Below, in pieces: positions 1 through 7,300 of a stretch of DNA of 64,000 nt (its first letter is position 1; every line of letters starts with the position of its first letter). The DNA is from Cribrihabitans_A pelagius (GTDB lineage Bacteria > Pseudomonadota > Alphaproteobacteria > Rhodobacterales > Rhodobacteraceae): the NCBI RefSeq assembly GCF_048820915.1, contig NZ_JBMERR010000011.1, positions 62,001 through 126,000 of the forward strand. The letters are read 5' to 3'. A program made the translations under genes and the position numbers. Under the pieces are notes generated by a model, which worked only from the letters and a program-made list of their open reading frames with translations, ran no database searches and was not told where the DNA came from.

Positions 1-357
1 AAGCCTGCGCGCAGACCGCGAAAGAGGCGCGGCGGGCGGCAGGCCAGGCCGCTGCGGCTGGCGGCCGCGGCGCTGCGGCTGGCGGCGGAGATCCTGCGCC
101 GGGTTCACATCCGCAGGCTGGTTGCCCAAGGCACCTTCGGAACCGGCGATCCGGCGGAGACGGGCCAGCTGTTCGGCCTGCTCGCGCCGTTGATCCACGC
201 GCCCGCGCCATGCCGCAGGCTGCGGCTGGAGGTCGAGCCGGATTTTGCCCGGGCGTCGCTCTCCGGCCGGGCCGAGCTGGATCTGTCAGTGGTGCCGGCC
301 GCGCTGCTGCTGCCCGCGGCGCGCTTTGGCTGGCGGGCGTTCGGGCCGGTCCGGTGA
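1..357 (+). CDS. DUF2953-like protein, C-terminal part (5' end outside window)
   Basis: An open frame runs from the first base of the window to a TGA at 355-357, giving 118 residues of the C-terminus. The readable core (HIRRLVAQGTFGTGDPAETG, then a stretch rich in LEVEPDFARA and VVPAALLLPAARFG) resembles what I remember of DUF2953 proteins, which are small membrane-associated proteins of unknown role. The very arginine-rich first residues may be a cytoplasmic linker. The stop overlaps the GTG of the next gene, so the two are probably translationally coupled. Family assignment is tentative. Confidence 0.55.
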   Translation, partial: KPARRPRKRRGGRQARPLRLAAAALRLAAEILRRVHIRRLVAQGTFGTGDPAETGQLFGLLAPLIHAPAPCRRLRLEVEPDFARASLSGRAELDLSVVPAALLLPAARFGWRAFGPVR

Positions 358-641
358 GCTGGGTTGTCGATCCGCCCGTGCGCGCAGGCTCCCGGGTCTT
401 CGCGGCGGTCTCGCGGGTGTCCCTGTGCCGCCACGCCGGGGCGGGCCGCCTGGCCTGCAGCGGCGGGAAACGCCCGCTCCTGATCCTCGAGTTTCAGGAC
501 GGCGCTGTGAGAGGCTTCGGACCGGACGGGCGCAGCTATACCGCGGCAGAGGCCGGGGCGCTGTTCCCGCAGGCCGTCGCCCGGGCGCGGGCGCTGCTGG
601 AGAAACAGCCAGGCCCGGACCGCCCGCCGCCGCCCCGCTGA
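354..641 (+). CDS. Small hypothetical protein coupled to the DUF2953-like gene
   Basis: A 95-residue frame begins with GTG at 354 inside the GTGA overlap with the preceding stop. I prefer this start to the in-frame ATG at 210, because that ATG lies deep inside the upstream gene. The protein has a basic N-terminal half, one or two cysteines, a PLLILEFQDGAVRGFG segment that looks like paired beta strands, and a proline-rich tail. I do not recognise the family. The coupling suggests it works with the upstream protein. Confidence 0.5.
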   Translation: MSWVVDPPVRAGSRVFAAVSRVSLCRHAGAGRLACSGGKRPLLILEFQDGAVRGFGPDGRSYTAAEAGALFPQAVARARALLEKQPGPDRPPPPR

Positions 642-690
642 GCCGGAATCCGCCGGATACCGGCATTTAGCCGCCTGAGCCGGGCGGCCC

Positions 691-704
691 TTGATTTCAA
701 TTAA
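691..704. promoter_or_regulatory. FNR/FixK-type box upstream of the phasin-like gene
   Basis: TTGATTTCAATTAA matches the FNR/FixK consensus TTGAT-N4-ATCAA at nine of ten informative bases. It ends about 64 bp before the ATG at 768, a typical position for an activator site. A Crp/Fnr-family gene lies at 3439-4128. Confidence 0.55.
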
Positions 705-767
705 GGCACCGGCGGCGGGTCCGGGGCAGACTGGGCCCACGATTCACTCGTGTGAGGAGATGATCAG

Positions 768-1214
768 ATGCCAGATAAAGCGACCGGGGATGCGACGGGG
801 ATCTTTCCGGATGTCCTGGGGGCGATGCAGAATGCGATGATGCTGAACCCGATGATGAAACCGCAGGCCGAGCAATTCTGGGCGGCGCAGGAAAAACTGC
901 TGGATGAGGCGGAAGTCTTCGCCCGGCACTGGTTCGAGCGCCGGCACGAAGCGGCCCAGACAGCGCTGACCGCCACCCTGACCGCCACCTCGGCAGGCGG
1001 CGGCAGTCCGGCCGCGGCGGTGCGCGCGCTGACCGAATGGCAGCGCCAGTCCGCCGAACGGATCGCCGAGGACGGCCGCGAATGGGCCGGCATGGTGTCG
1101 CGCTGCGCCACCTGCATCTGCGAGACCGAAGCCGAAGCGGTGAAGGAAGCCCTCAACGACGCGGTTGACAGGGCCCGCAATACGGCGAAGGCGGCCAAAT
1201 CCGAGCCGGTTTGA
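768..1214 (+). CDS. Phasin-like granule/stress protein
   Basis: A 148-residue, alanine- and glutamate-rich, mostly helical protein without signal peptide. Its N-terminal MLNPMMKPQAEQFWAAQEKL and the repeated amphipathic helices with AVRALTEWQRQSAERIAED resemble short phasin-family proteins, which coat polyhydroxyalkanoate granules or act as helical scaffolds. The ATG has a purine-rich GTGAGGAG just upstream. An FNR/FixK-type box precedes it, and a strong hairpin follows the stop. The neighbouring stress genes fit a low-oxygen or stationary-phase role. The phasin label rests on composition and pattern only. Confidence 0.55.
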   Translation: MPDKATGDATGIFPDVLGAMQNAMMLNPMMKPQAEQFWAAQEKLLDEAEVFARHWFERRHEAAQTALTATLTATSAGGGSPAAAVRALTEWQRQSAERIAEDGREWAGMVSRCATCICETEAEAVKEALNDAVDRARNTAKAAKSEPV

Positions 1215-1269
1215 CGTCCGGCGCCCGGGCCAGCGGCGCCGGCGGCCAATGGCGGATTGCCGGGAACGG

Positions 1270-1299
1270 AGCGGCGGGGGCGCGAAAGCCCCCGCCGCT
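1270..1299. terminator. Bidirectional terminator-like hairpin between phasin-like and usp genes
   Basis: Perfect 12-bp inverted repeat with arms at 1270-1281 and 1288-1299 and a GCGAAA loop. It lies between two convergent genes ending at 1214 (+) and 1320 (-). There is only a short T run, so its strength is uncertain. Confidence 0.7.
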
Positions 1300-1319
1300 T
1301 GCGGTTGTCAGCTGACATT

Positions 1320-2162
1320 TCAGCCCGACATCAGCACCGGGATGCGCGCTTCGCCGAGCACATGCTCTGAGGCGTCGCCGAAGATCAGCCGGTGCAGCCG
1401 GGAATGGCCGTAGCCGCCCATCACGATCAGATCGCACTCCTGGCTCGCCGCCTCCATCAGCAGGCGGGTGCCGGTGCCGTGTTCGCCCGCCTCGATGTGG
1501 CGCACCTGCGCGTGCACGCCGTGGCGGGACAGCAGCCGGGCGATCTCATGCCCTTCGGTCTCGGCCCCGTGAGCCGGGCGCGGGCTCTCGCCGATGGTCA
1601 GCAGCTCCGTGAACTCAGCCTGCTCCAGGAACGGCAGCCCGTCGTGCAGCGCGCGCGCCGCCTCGCGCGTGCCTTTCCAGGCCGCGAGGACACGGGTGCC
1701 GACCGGCCGCCCGCCCCAGTCATCCGGCAGCAGCAGCAGCGGACGGCCGCTGTTCAGCACCAGCTCCATCTGGAACCCCCTCTGGTCAAAGCGCTCCTGG
1801 TCCAGGCCGGGCAGCAGCGCCAGGGCCAGATCGCAGCGCATCGCCGAGACCAGCAGCTCGTCCGCGGCATCGGGTGAGCGCGCCGGACGCGAGCGCCACT
1901 CCGCCGCGCAGCCGGCCTGACCGGTGGCGGCCCGGAACAGCGTCTCTATCTTGCGGTCTTCCGCGATCACGCGCCTGTTGAACTCCCCGAGGGTAATGTC
2001 ATCGGCGGCAATCGCGATGCCGGAATAGGGCACCAAGGCCTCCAGCGTGTGCAGGCCGGTCAAATGCGCGTCAAACCGGCGGGCCAGCGCGCAGGCGGCA
2101 GGCAGCAGGTTCCGGGCCGCGGCCTGTGACGTCAGGCAGGCGAGAATTGTCTTGTAGCTCAT
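1320..2162 (-). CDS. Universal stress protein, two-domain UspA family
   Basis: A 280-residue cytoplasmic protein starting MSYKTILACLTS. The C-terminal Usp fold is clear: a glycine-rich nucleotide-binding stretch (DLIVMGGYGHSRLHRLIFG) followed by the SEHVLGEARIPVLM terminus. The N-terminal half is a diverged second Usp repeat, so the length suits the tandem-Usp class. The longer upstream frame to 2252 is rejected because this ATG matches the family start. The gene is divergent from hsp20, with an FNR/FixK-type box between them, which is common for usp genes induced by oxygen limitation. Confidence 0.88.
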   Translation of the reverse strand: MSYKTILACLTSQAAARNLLPAACALARRFDAHLTGLHTLEALVPYSGIAIAADDITLGEFNRRVIAEDRKIETLFRAATGQAGCAAEWRSRPARSPDAADELLVSAMRCDLALALLPGLDQERFDQRGFQMELVLNSGRPLLLLPDDWGGRPVGTRVLAAWKGTREAARALHDGLPFLEQAEFTELLTIGESPRPAHGAETEGHEIARLLSRHGVHAQVRHIEAGEHGTGTRLLMEAASQECDLIVMGGYGHSRLHRLIFGDASEHVLGEARIPVLMSG

Positions 2163-2238
2163 GGGTTTCGGCCTCCTCTCCCTGTTGCAGGCCCCGGGGC
2201 CGCGCTGTTCAGGGTAGCAAATCCCGCCGCGCCGGGGT

Positions 2239-2252
2239 TTGACACCGGTCAA
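2239..2252. promoter_or_regulatory. Perfect FNR/FixK-type box between usp and hsp20
   Basis: TTGACACCGGTCAA is a perfect inverted repeat of TTGAC/GTCAA around ACCG, the arrangement recognised by FixK/FnrL/Dnr-type regulators. It lies 77 bp upstream of the usp start (minus strand) and 118 bp upstream of hsp20 (plus strand), so it could serve both. Confidence 0.6.
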
Positions 2253-2369
2253 TCGGGGCAGCGGCGGAGAGGCGCTTCGGGCGGCTTAACGCCGGTTAAT
2301 GCGGCGCAGGGCGGATCGGCGGAGGCTGGGGGGGACGCGACTCAACCCCTGACCGATGGAGACCGGAGA

Positions 2370-2939
2370 ATGCCCGACAAACCCGAAGACACCCGCAGCG
2401 AAGACACCCGCAGCGAAGCAAAGGACAGCCCGCAGAAGGCGCTGACCGAACGCAGCTGGGGCCCGCTCTGGAACATCCGCGACGAAATCGACGACCTGCT
2501 GGAGGATCTGCACTCCGGCAGCTTCTTCGCGCCGCTGCGCTCCCGCGGCCGCGGGCGGCGCAACCCGCTGCGCTGGCCGCTGCAGGAGTTCTCCTGGAAG
2601 ATGCCGGTGCTGGACGTGGTGGACAAGGAGGACGAGCTGAAACTCTCCGCCGAGCTGCCCGGTCTCAGCGAAGAGGACATCGACCTCCGGGTCGGCGACG
2701 GCACGCTGACCCTGCGCGGCGAGAAGAAGCAGGAGCACGAGGAGGGCGGCGAGGAAGGCGGCTTCTACCTCAGCGAACGGCGCTTCGGTTCGTTTGAGCG
2801 CACCATCGGCATCCCGGAGGGCATCGACCGCGACAAGATCGAGGCTACTTTCAAGAATGGCGTGCTGACAGTGCGTCTGCCGAAGAAACCGGACGCGCGC
2901 AATCCGGCCCGGAAGATCGACGTCAAGAGCGCGCCCTAG
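2370..2939 (+). CDS. Hsp20/alpha-crystallin small heat-shock protein
   Basis: A 189-residue ATP-independent chaperone. Residues about 75-170 form the alpha-crystallin domain: MPVLDVVDKEDELKLSAELPG, then the GTLTLRGEKK strand and the terminal FKNGVLTVRLPK, close to the family's GVL signature. The N-terminal arm is charged and carries a short tandem duplication (EDTRS twice, from a 15-bp direct repeat). The C-terminus lacks a clear I-x-I/V motif beyond RKIDVKS. It is preceded by a purine-rich GGAGACCGGAGA and sits in a stress block with usp and a CBS-domain gene. It is probably induced by the Crp/Fnr-type regulator next door. Confidence 0.9.
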   Translation: MPDKPEDTRSEDTRSEAKDSPQKALTERSWGPLWNIRDEIDDLLEDLHSGSFFAPLRSRGRGRRNPLRWPLQEFSWKMPVLDVVDKEDELKLSAELPGLSEEDIDLRVGDGTLTLRGEKKQEHEEGGEEGGFYLSERRFGSFERTIGIPEGIDRDKIEATFKNGVLTVRLPKKPDARNPARKIDVKSAP

Positions 2940-3025
2940 GGGCCGCAGGCGCCGCCCTGGCCGGGATGGCGGCCCTTGGGGGAGGGTCCGCCATCCCGTG
3001 CCGGCGTGAAGCGGAGACAGAGCCG

Positions 3026-3442
3026 ATGATGGTGCAAGAGATCATGTCCGCGCCGCTGCGCTGGGTGCATCCGCAGGAAAATATTGCCGCTGCGGCCGGG
3101 CAGATGCGCAGGCTTGGCATCGGCGTGCTGGCGGTGGTCGAGGCAGAGCGCATCGTCGGCGTGGTGACCGACCGGGACCTGACCCTGGCGCTGGCCGGGC
3201 AGGACAGCGCCCTGGCGGGCCTCGCCATTTCCCGCTGCATGACGGCACGGGTGATCTGCTGCCGGACCCGCGACACGGTGGAGGCCGCCGCGGCGCTGAT
3301 GGGCGACCACCAGATCCGCCGCCTGCCGGTACTGGACGAGGCGGGGCGGCTGGCGGGTCTGCTCTCGGTCAGCGACATTGCCGTGCATGCCTCGGAACGG
3401 CTCGCGGGGGAGGCTTTGGGGGAAATCGCCGAGTTCCGCTAG
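3026..3442 (+). CDS. Tandem CBS-domain protein
   Basis: A 138-residue stand-alone CBS pair (Bateman module). The repeats are seen as MVQEIMSAPLRWVHPQENIA...GVVTDRDLTLAL and ISRCMTARVICCRTRDTVEA...GLLSVSDIAVHA. Such small proteins bind adenine nucleotides and regulate enzymes or redox systems. ATG 3026 (or 3029) follows GCGGAGACAGAG; the longer frame from 2966 lacks a CBS-like beginning. The last four bases overlap the 3' end of the convergent Crp/Fnr gene. Its place beside usp and hsp20 indicates a stress role. Confidence 0.85.
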   Translation: MMVQEIMSAPLRWVHPQENIAAAAGQMRRLGIGVLAVVEAERIVGVVTDRDLTLALAGQDSALAGLAISRCMTARVICCRTRDTVEAAAALMGDHQIRRLPVLDEAGRLAGLLSVSDIAVHASERLAGEALGEIAEFR

Positions 3443-4128
3443 TCCGCAACCGGGGTGATCTCGGCGGCGAGGCGGGCAGGATCGACGCCCGCGATCCGTG
3501 CCAGGGCAGCGAGGTCGGTGATCCGGATATCCATGTGATCGGCGGTCTCCACCAGCCCGTTGCGCACGAAGCGGCGCAGCGTGCGGCAGACATGCACCGC
3601 GGTGAGGCCGGTGAAATCGCCGATGCGGCGCTGCGTCAGGGGCAGGTGGAACAGGCAATCGTCCGACAGGCCGAGCGGCCTCAGCCGCAGGCACAATTCG
3701 ATCAGCGCATAGGCGATCCGGCTCTCCGCGCTGGCGCGCCCCAGCCGCAGCATCCGTTCGGACAGGCGCGCGCGGCCGGCCGCATGCACCTGCGCGCTGG
3801 CCCGCGCCAGCCGCGGCGAGTCCGCCAGCATCCGGTGCCAGGCCGGCAGCGGAATGACCGAGACCCGCGCATCGGTGACCGCCTCCAGGCTCAGCCCGGC
3901 GGTCTTGCCGTCCGCCGCCGTCGGGTCGGCGATGTCGCCGGGCAGGATGAAGTCGATCAGCTGCACCTCGCCGTTCAGCGCGCATTTCGAGGCGGCGAGC
4001 CAGCCTTCGGCCACCACCAGCACCCAGCCGCTGTCTTCGCCGTCATGCAGGAGGATCTTCTGCGCCGGGATCTTCTGCACGTTCCGCCGCAGGCCCTCCA
4101 TCGCCGGATCGCGGCTGTCGAACGCCAT
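3439..4128 (-). CDS. Crp/Fnr-family transcriptional regulator (FixK/CRP-like, no Fe-S cysteines)
   Basis: A 229-residue regulator with an N-terminal cyclic-nucleotide-binding fold (ILLHDGEDSGWVLVVAEGW, then FILPGDIADP) and a C-terminal winged helix-turn-helix (LPLTQRRIGDFTGLTAVHVCRTL). Its few cysteines are scattered and do not form the N-terminal cluster of oxygen-sensing FNR, so it should sense something else or act in a FixK-like cascade. I chose ATG 4128, where the family match begins; the frame open to 4287 adds an unlikely proline/arginine-rich extension. It may bind the two TTGAT/C boxes at 691 and 2239, an inference from proximity. Confidence 0.85.
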   Translation of the reverse strand: MAFDSRDPAMEGLRRNVQKIPAQKILLHDGEDSGWVLVVAEGWLAASKCALNGEVQLIDFILPGDIADPTAADGKTAGLSLEAVTDARVSVIPLPAWHRMLADSPRLARASAQVHAAGRARLSERMLRLGRASAESRIAYALIELCLRLRPLGLSDDCLFHLPLTQRRIGDFTGLTAVHVCRTLRRFVRNGLVETADHMDIRITDLAALARIAGVDPARLAAEITPVAD

Positions 4129-4537
4129 CGCTCCGATGCGCAGACCGGAGATCCTCGTTGTCTGGACGGGGGGCGCGGCTGGCCTCGTCACTGGAATTTT
4201 CCCTGTCAGAAAGGCCGGTACGGAAGCGGGAACGGACACCGTGCGGGACCGGGACCGGCCTGAGGGCAGCCCAGGCGCACGTTGCACGTGTCAGGCTAGC
4301 GGCGCGGGGCGATTCTGTCGACCGGATGCGGCGGCCTGTTCGAAAGGCAGCTGGTCTCCGCGCCTATGGCGCGCGGCTGGCATCCCCGTGGGCCGGCCGC
4401 GGATAGGGGCTCCCGTCCCGGTGCGGTGTGACAGACCGGCGCCGGACGTGCTCCGGAACGGCGGAGAGCACCGGCTGGGGAATCAGGAGGCGGGCCTGGC
4501 GCCCGGCTCCCGGGTACTGGTCCCCAGTCGCCGCGCC
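4129..4537. other. Intergenic stretch without a convincing gene
   Basis: About 410 bases between the divergent-running regulator and the short-chain dehydrogenase stop. Several overlapping frames are open but arginine/proline-rich and matchless. I see no RNA gene, clear promoter or repeat. Confidence 0.5.
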
Positions 4538-5326
4538 TCACTCCTCCCGGGACGCGATTGCCCGGATGCCCGCCATCACGGCGTTCCGGTGGCGGGCGTC
4601 CATGGCGGCGGCATGCGGCTCGGCGATGCGGCCCGCGTCATTGTCGTAGTACTTGCCCGAGGCAGTGGCAAATTCAGCATCCAGCGCGGCGCGGCACAGG
4701 ATCTCCGCCCCGATGCCGATGTCGTTCCCGGCAACGCCAAAGCCCTCCTTCACCATCTTGGAGGCCAGCAGGGAGCCGGGGTTCACCGCGATCACTGCCG
4801 GGCCCTCCGGCAGGGTCTTGGCCAGTTCCTGCGTCCAGATGATGAGGGCGAGCTTGCTTTGCGCATAGGCTGCGAAATCGGCCATTGCACCGTGCCCGGC
4901 CATCGCTTGCAGGTCCACGGGCGCCTGCGCTGCCGACGACAGGTTTACGATCCGCCCGTCCCGGGGGATGATGGGCAGAAGGCGCCGGGTCAGCACCCAG
5001 GGAGCCACCGTGTTCACCGCAAAGCGCACATCCAGCCCGCCGGGCGTCCGCGGGTCCGGTGTCTTGTAGACGCCCGCGTTGTTGATCAGAACGTCCAGCC
5101 GGGCGTGCCGCCGCAGAACCGTCCCGGCCAGCGCAGCCGCGGCGCCCGGACTGGACAGATCGGCGATATAGCTTTCGGTCTCCCCGCCAACCCCGGCCGC
5201 GGCTGCGTCCAGTTTTGCCCGGCTTCGGCCATGCAGCAGGACGGTATGGCCCTGGCCGGCCAGCATCTTGGCCGTTTGCAGCCCGATGCCGTCGGTGGCG
5301 CCGGTGATGAGAATGGTCTTGGGCAT
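4538..5326 (-). CDS. Short-chain dehydrogenase/reductase (SDR)
   Basis: A 262-residue Rossmann-fold oxidoreductase. TGATDGIG (residues about 8-15) is the cofactor glycine motif, NNAG follows near residue 90, and the catalytic Ser sits in IVNLSSAAQ with Tyr-x3-Lys in YAQSKLAL. HGRSRAKL after the second strand favours NADP(H). ATG 5326 is preceded on its strand by GCAGGAGGC. The gene is divergent from a lysR gene and part of a three-gene redox locus with a nitroreductase. The substrate is unknown; reduction of carbonyls in electrophile detoxification is plausible. Confidence 0.88.
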   Translation of the reverse strand: MPKTILITGATDGIGLQTAKMLAGQGHTVLLHGRSRAKLDAAAAGVGGETESYIADLSSPGAAAALAGTVLRRHARLDVLINNAGVYKTPDPRTPGGLDVRFAVNTVAPWVLTRRLLPIIPRDGRIVNLSSAAQAPVDLQAMAGHGAMADFAAYAQSKLALIIWTQELAKTLPEGPAVIAVNPGSLLASKMVKEGFGVAGNDIGIGAEILCRAALDAEFATASGKYYDNDAGRIAEPHAAAMDARHRNAVMAGIRAIASREE

Positions 5327-5466
5327 GGGGGCCTCCTGCCTGCGGGCGGTGGCGGCCGGGCGGTCGGGCGGCTCACCGGGACCCGCGTGTGTGACGGTGC
5401 ATCTGTGTTGCTCCTTAGCAAATATACATTGCGGCTCGCATATAGATGACCAATTGATGAAATCAT

Positions 5467-5483
5467 AATTCGGATTTCGGGTA
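5467..5483. promoter_or_regulatory. Candidate LysR-target motif, copy 1
   Basis: AATTCGGATTTCGGGTA lies 5 bp before the lysR start, in the region shared with the divergent SDR gene. It matches the motif at 7246-7262 at 16 of 17 positions. It contains TTCGG twice with a 7-bp period. Confidence 0.5.
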
Positions 5484-5488
5484 TAAAG

Positions 5489-6412
5489 ATGGACACTGAC
5501 GCGCTTCGCCTGTTTGTTCTGGCGGCGGAAAAGCTGAACATCAGCGCCGCCGGGCGGCAGCTTGGCCTCGCGCCGGCGGTGGCCGGAGCGCGGCTGGCCA
5601 AGCTGGAGAATACGCTGGGAGCAGATCTGCTGCATCGCAGCACCCGCAAGGTCTCGCTGTCGCTGGAGGGTGCCGAGTTCCTGCCTTACGCGCGCGAGAT
5701 GCTGGCGCAGGAGGACGCGGGGCGGGCCGCCCTGGGGCAGGGGCGGGCGCGGCCCAGTGGCGTTTTGCGCTTCACCGCGCCCAGCACCTTTGCCCAGCTC
5801 TATGTGGCGCCGCTGCTGCCGGATTTTCTGCAGGAGTTTCCCGAGATGACGCTGGACATGCGCCTGTCCGACAGCATCTTCGACCTGATCGAGGGCAGTT
5901 TTGACCTTGCCGTGCGCAATTCGCCGCTGGCGGACACCAGCCTGAAGGGGCGCAAGCTGGCGGAGGACCGGCGGGTGCTGTGCGCGTCGCCGGATTACCT
6001 CGCCCGGCACGGCACACCCGCGCATCCCGACGATCTGGCCCGGCACCAGCTGATCGGCTTCAGGAACCAGTCGGCGCGCCCCCTGGCCGGGCCGGAGGGT
6101 GCGGCCGGGGAGTTCGATCCGCGGCTGGCGCAGAGCCGCCTGATCCTGGACGACGGGCTGACCCAGAAACTGGCCACCATCGCGGGGGCGGGGATTTCGA
6201 TCAACTCGCTGTGGAGCGTGCATCAGGAGCTGCAATCCGGCGCGCTGGTGCAGGTTCTGCCGGGCTATGAGGTGGCCGACAAGTCGGTGCTGTGGCTGGT
6301 CTATCCCAAGGCCAACGTGCTGTCGCCGAAGGTGCGGGCCTTCATGGATTTCCTGATCGCCCGCATTGGCAAGGCGCCGGTGTGGGAGGCGCCCGGCGGC
6401 AGCACCGCATGA
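5489..6412 (+). CDS. LysR-family transcriptional regulator
   Basis: A 307-residue LTTR: the N-terminal winged helix-turn-helix (LNISAAGRQLGLAPAVAGA, then LEN-LGADLLHRSTRKVSLS) and a periplasmic-binding-protein-like effector domain starting near residue 90 (PSGVLRFTAPSTFAQ, DMRLSDSIFDLIEGSFDLAV). It resembles the class that controls oxidoreductases and uses quinone- or electrophile-like effectors. It is divergent from an SDR and convergent with a nitroreductase. A repeated motif lies next to its own start and upstream of the nitroreductase, so it probably regulates both flanking enzymes. Confidence 0.9.
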   Translation: MDTDALRLFVLAAEKLNISAAGRQLGLAPAVAGARLAKLENTLGADLLHRSTRKVSLSLEGAEFLPYAREMLAQEDAGRAALGQGRARPSGVLRFTAPSTFAQLYVAPLLPDFLQEFPEMTLDMRLSDSIFDLIEGSFDLAVRNSPLADTSLKGRKLAEDRRVLCASPDYLARHGTPAHPDDLARHQLIGFRNQSARPLAGPEGAAGEFDPRLAQSRLILDDGLTQKLATIAGAGISINSLWSVHQELQSGALVQVLPGYEVADKSVLWLVYPKANVLSPKVRAFMDFLIARIGKAPVWEAPGGSTA

Positions 6413-6418
6413 GGAAAA

Positions 6419-6443
6419 CCGCGCCCCCGTGGCAGGGGCGCGG
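6419..6443. terminator. Bidirectional terminator-like hairpin after lysR
   Basis: A GC-rich inverted repeat (CCGCGCCCC / GGGGCGCGG) around a short loop lies between the convergent lysR and nitroreductase stops. Confidence 0.65.
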
Positions 6444-6463
6444 CCTGTTCAGGATTGCGCGCT

Positions 6464-7168
6464 TCAGAACCAGCTGACGGTGTCTTCCATCGTCCGCCGG
6501 GTCTTGGGGAACTGCGGATCGGCTGCACGGTGGCCGAAAGCGAACATCACCGCGGGCTTGTACTGCCTGGGGTCGATGCCGAAGTGTTTCTCCAGCGTTG
6601 CGGAGGTCTCTGCCATGCCGAAGCCTTCGATCGGGCAGGAGTCGATGCCCATCAGCGCCGCCGCGGTCATCATGTTGGCGAGCACGATGTAGGCCTGCTT
6701 GCCGGCCCAGTCGGTGATCTCGCGCTCGGTGGTGATCTTGTGGTCGGCGGACTGGAACTTCCCGTAGGCGCCGTTGAAGATTTCGATGACATCTTCCGGC
6801 AGCTGCTTCACGCTGCGGTAGAAGTCCTGAAGGTAGTCGGAGCCCGCGGTCATGGTTGCCGCGGTGCTCGCCAGGATGATGCCGAAGTGGCTGGCAGTGC
6901 CCAGCTGGCCGGCGGTGCCGTTCATCATGCCGTTGGCCCCCCAGGAGAAGTCCCGGAACAGCTCCCGCTTTTCCTGGGATTGGATCATCAGGATCTTGAA
7001 CGGCTCGTGCCCGAAGGAGGTCGGCGACAGGCGGGCAGCCTCCAGGATGGTTTCGAAGTCGCCCGCGCTGATCTTGCGGTCCGGGTCGAACACCTTGGTG
7101 GCGTGGCGGAAGTTGAAGGCCTCGATGATCTCGGCCTGGATGCGGGCGGTGCCGGCGATGTCTTTCAT
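6464..7168 (-). CDS. FMN-dependent nitroreductase family protein
   Basis: A 234-residue oxidoreductase of the NfsB-like type. The N-terminal FNFRHATKVFDPDRKIS, the LSPTSFGHEPFKILMIQS phosphate/FMN segment, and the C-terminal GIDSCPIEGFGM block are family hallmarks. It should reduce nitro compounds, quinones or enones using NAD(P)H as a homodimer. ATG 7168 follows AAGACCC on its strand, a weak ribosome site. A copy of the motif found at the lysR start lies 78 bp upstream. With the SDR and LysR it suggests an electrophile-responsive detoxification locus. Confidence 0.9.
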   Translation of the reverse strand: MKDIAGTARIQAEIIEAFNFRHATKVFDPDRKISAGDFETILEAARLSPTSFGHEPFKILMIQSQEKRELFRDFSWGANGMMNGTAGQLGTASHFGIILASTAATMTAGSDYLQDFYRSVKQLPEDVIEIFNGAYGKFQSADHKITTEREITDWAGKQAYIVLANMMTAAALMGIDSCPIEGFGMAETSATLEKHFGIDPRQYKPAVMFAFGHRAADPQFPKTRRTMEDTVSWF

Positions 7169-7245
7169 GGGTCTTGCTCCAAATCTGATGCGGCCGATTT
7201 AGGCCATGGCGGCCCGGCCGATTAGAAGCCGGATCGCCAAAACAG

Positions 7246-7262
7246 AATTCGGGTTTCGGGTA
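7246..7262. promoter_or_regulatory. Candidate LysR-target motif, copy 2
   Basis: AATTCGGGTTTCGGGTA, upstream of the nitroreductase gene, differs from the copy at 5467-5483 at one base. Such repetition in otherwise unrelated intergenic DNA suggests a shared regulator site. Confidence 0.5.
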
Positions 7263-7300
7263 CCAAAAGGATCTGCCGTCCCGCCGGCAAGGGAGACCGG

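Noticed and set aside
5327..6235. Upstream extension of the SDR frame to 6235
   Set aside because: It runs antisense through the whole lysR gene; the ATG at 5326 has a ribosome site and begins the Rossmann fold.
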